From an uncultured Fretibacterium sp. (lineage in GTDB: Bacteria > Synergistota > Synergistia > Synergistales > Aminobacteriaceae), in NCBI GenBank assembly GCA_905373185.1, contig CAJPSE010000108.1, positions 1-6,074 of the forward strand: a stretch of 6,074 nt of DNA, given 5' to 3'. Under the pieces are notes generated by a model. The model was not told the origin of the DNA, did not search any database, and was given only the letters and a program-made list of their open reading frames with translations. Numbering within the stretch: position 1 is the first letter of the stretch; each line of letters opens with the position of its first letter. Below are positions 5,839 through 6,074 of this stretch, piece by piece. Made by a program: the position numbers and the translations under genes.

Positions 5839-6074
5839 ATGCAGAGGAAAGACGAGAAGAAAATACTGGGTAAACTGCCTCCCGAGCTGCTCCTGCAGGG
5901 GGTGCTCCGCTACTCCGGGGCGGAGCGGCCCGATGTCGTGGTTGGGGCCGGGCTCGGGGAGGATGCGGCGGTGATTCAATGGCCGGACGTCCCTTACCTC
6001 GTGGCGGCCTCCGACCCCGTGGTGGGGGCGACCGCCGGGGCGGGGCGGCTCCTGGTCCACATCAACGCCAACGA
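5839..6074 (+). CDS. AIR synthase-related / HypE-like protein, N-terminal part only
   Basis: The first 78 residues of a protein that runs off the right edge resemble the N-terminal domain of the AIR-synthase (PurM/HypE/ThiL/SelD) superfamily. The visible marks are GLGEDAAVI (38-46), the superfamily's acidic metal- and ATP-binding region, then LVAASDPVVGAT (54-64) and LLVHINAN (71-78), which matches the usual VHxNxND segment. Members are cytoplasmic and use ATP; HypE makes the cyanide ligand of NiFe hydrogenases. The N-terminus before GEDAA resembles the stand-alone HypE-like family more than PurM or ThiL, but that is judgement from memory. ATG 5839 is preferred because GGGGGAG (5826-5832) lies six bases before it; the in-frame ATG at 5821 has no good ribosome-binding site. 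No other hydrogenase maturation gene is in view, so the function stays open. Confidence 0.8.
   Translation, partial: MQRKDEKKILGKLPPELLLQGVLRYSGAERPDVVVGAGLGEDAAVIQWPDVPYLVAASDPVVGATAGAGRLLVHINAN

Noticed and set aside
4840..6060. 406-codon open frame on the minus strand across the decarboxylase gene and the terminator
   Set aside because: It is very rich in Arg, Gly, His and Asp, has no family resemblance, and crosses a perfect terminator hairpin and a promoter. It is a shadow of the plus-strand genes.

Overview
The window is an ordinary, gene-dense stretch of a high-GC bacterial chromosome. It holds two core genes on the minus strand and, facing away from them, two genes on the plus strand. 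I see no mobile element, CRISPR array, tRNA or rRNA, and no new multi-gene system. The most likely source is a strict anaerobe that ferments amino acids or organic acids, possibly a member of the Synergistota. That rests only on the high GC content, the sodium-pump decarboxylase subunit and the peptidase, so it is a weak inference.

Layout. Positions 1-1398 (minus) carry a leucyl aminopeptidase (pepA, M17 family), whose C-terminal end lies beyond the left edge. A 99-base gap separates it from the upstream valyl-tRNA synthetase gene valS (1498-4158, minus), which is complete at 886 residues. The two probably form a valS-pepA transcription unit, because I see no strong promoter in the gap. The gap does hold a hairpin whose downstream arm could instead pair with the pepA Shine-Dalgarno sequence. 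Positions 4159-4512 form a divergent control region with candidate promoters on both strands and an inverted repeat over one valS promoter candidate. It also contains a GC-rich leader of about 200 bases in front of the plus-strand gene. That gene (4513-5694) encodes the integral-membrane beta subunit of a sodium-translocating decarboxylase (OadB/MmdB/GcdB family). A perfect 15-bp hairpin follows it. A new promoter candidate then precedes the start of an AIR-synthase-related (HypE-like) gene that runs off the right edge.

How they work together. ValS charges tRNA-Val for translation, and PepA trims peptides in the cytoplasm, so pairing them fits a housekeeping unit that links amino-acid supply to translation. 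The decarboxylase beta subunit would turn decarboxylation of carboxybiotin into an outward sodium gradient. Its alpha, gamma and biotin-carrier partners are absent from this window, and the gene appears to be transcribed alone. The function of the last gene cannot be settled from its first 78 residues.
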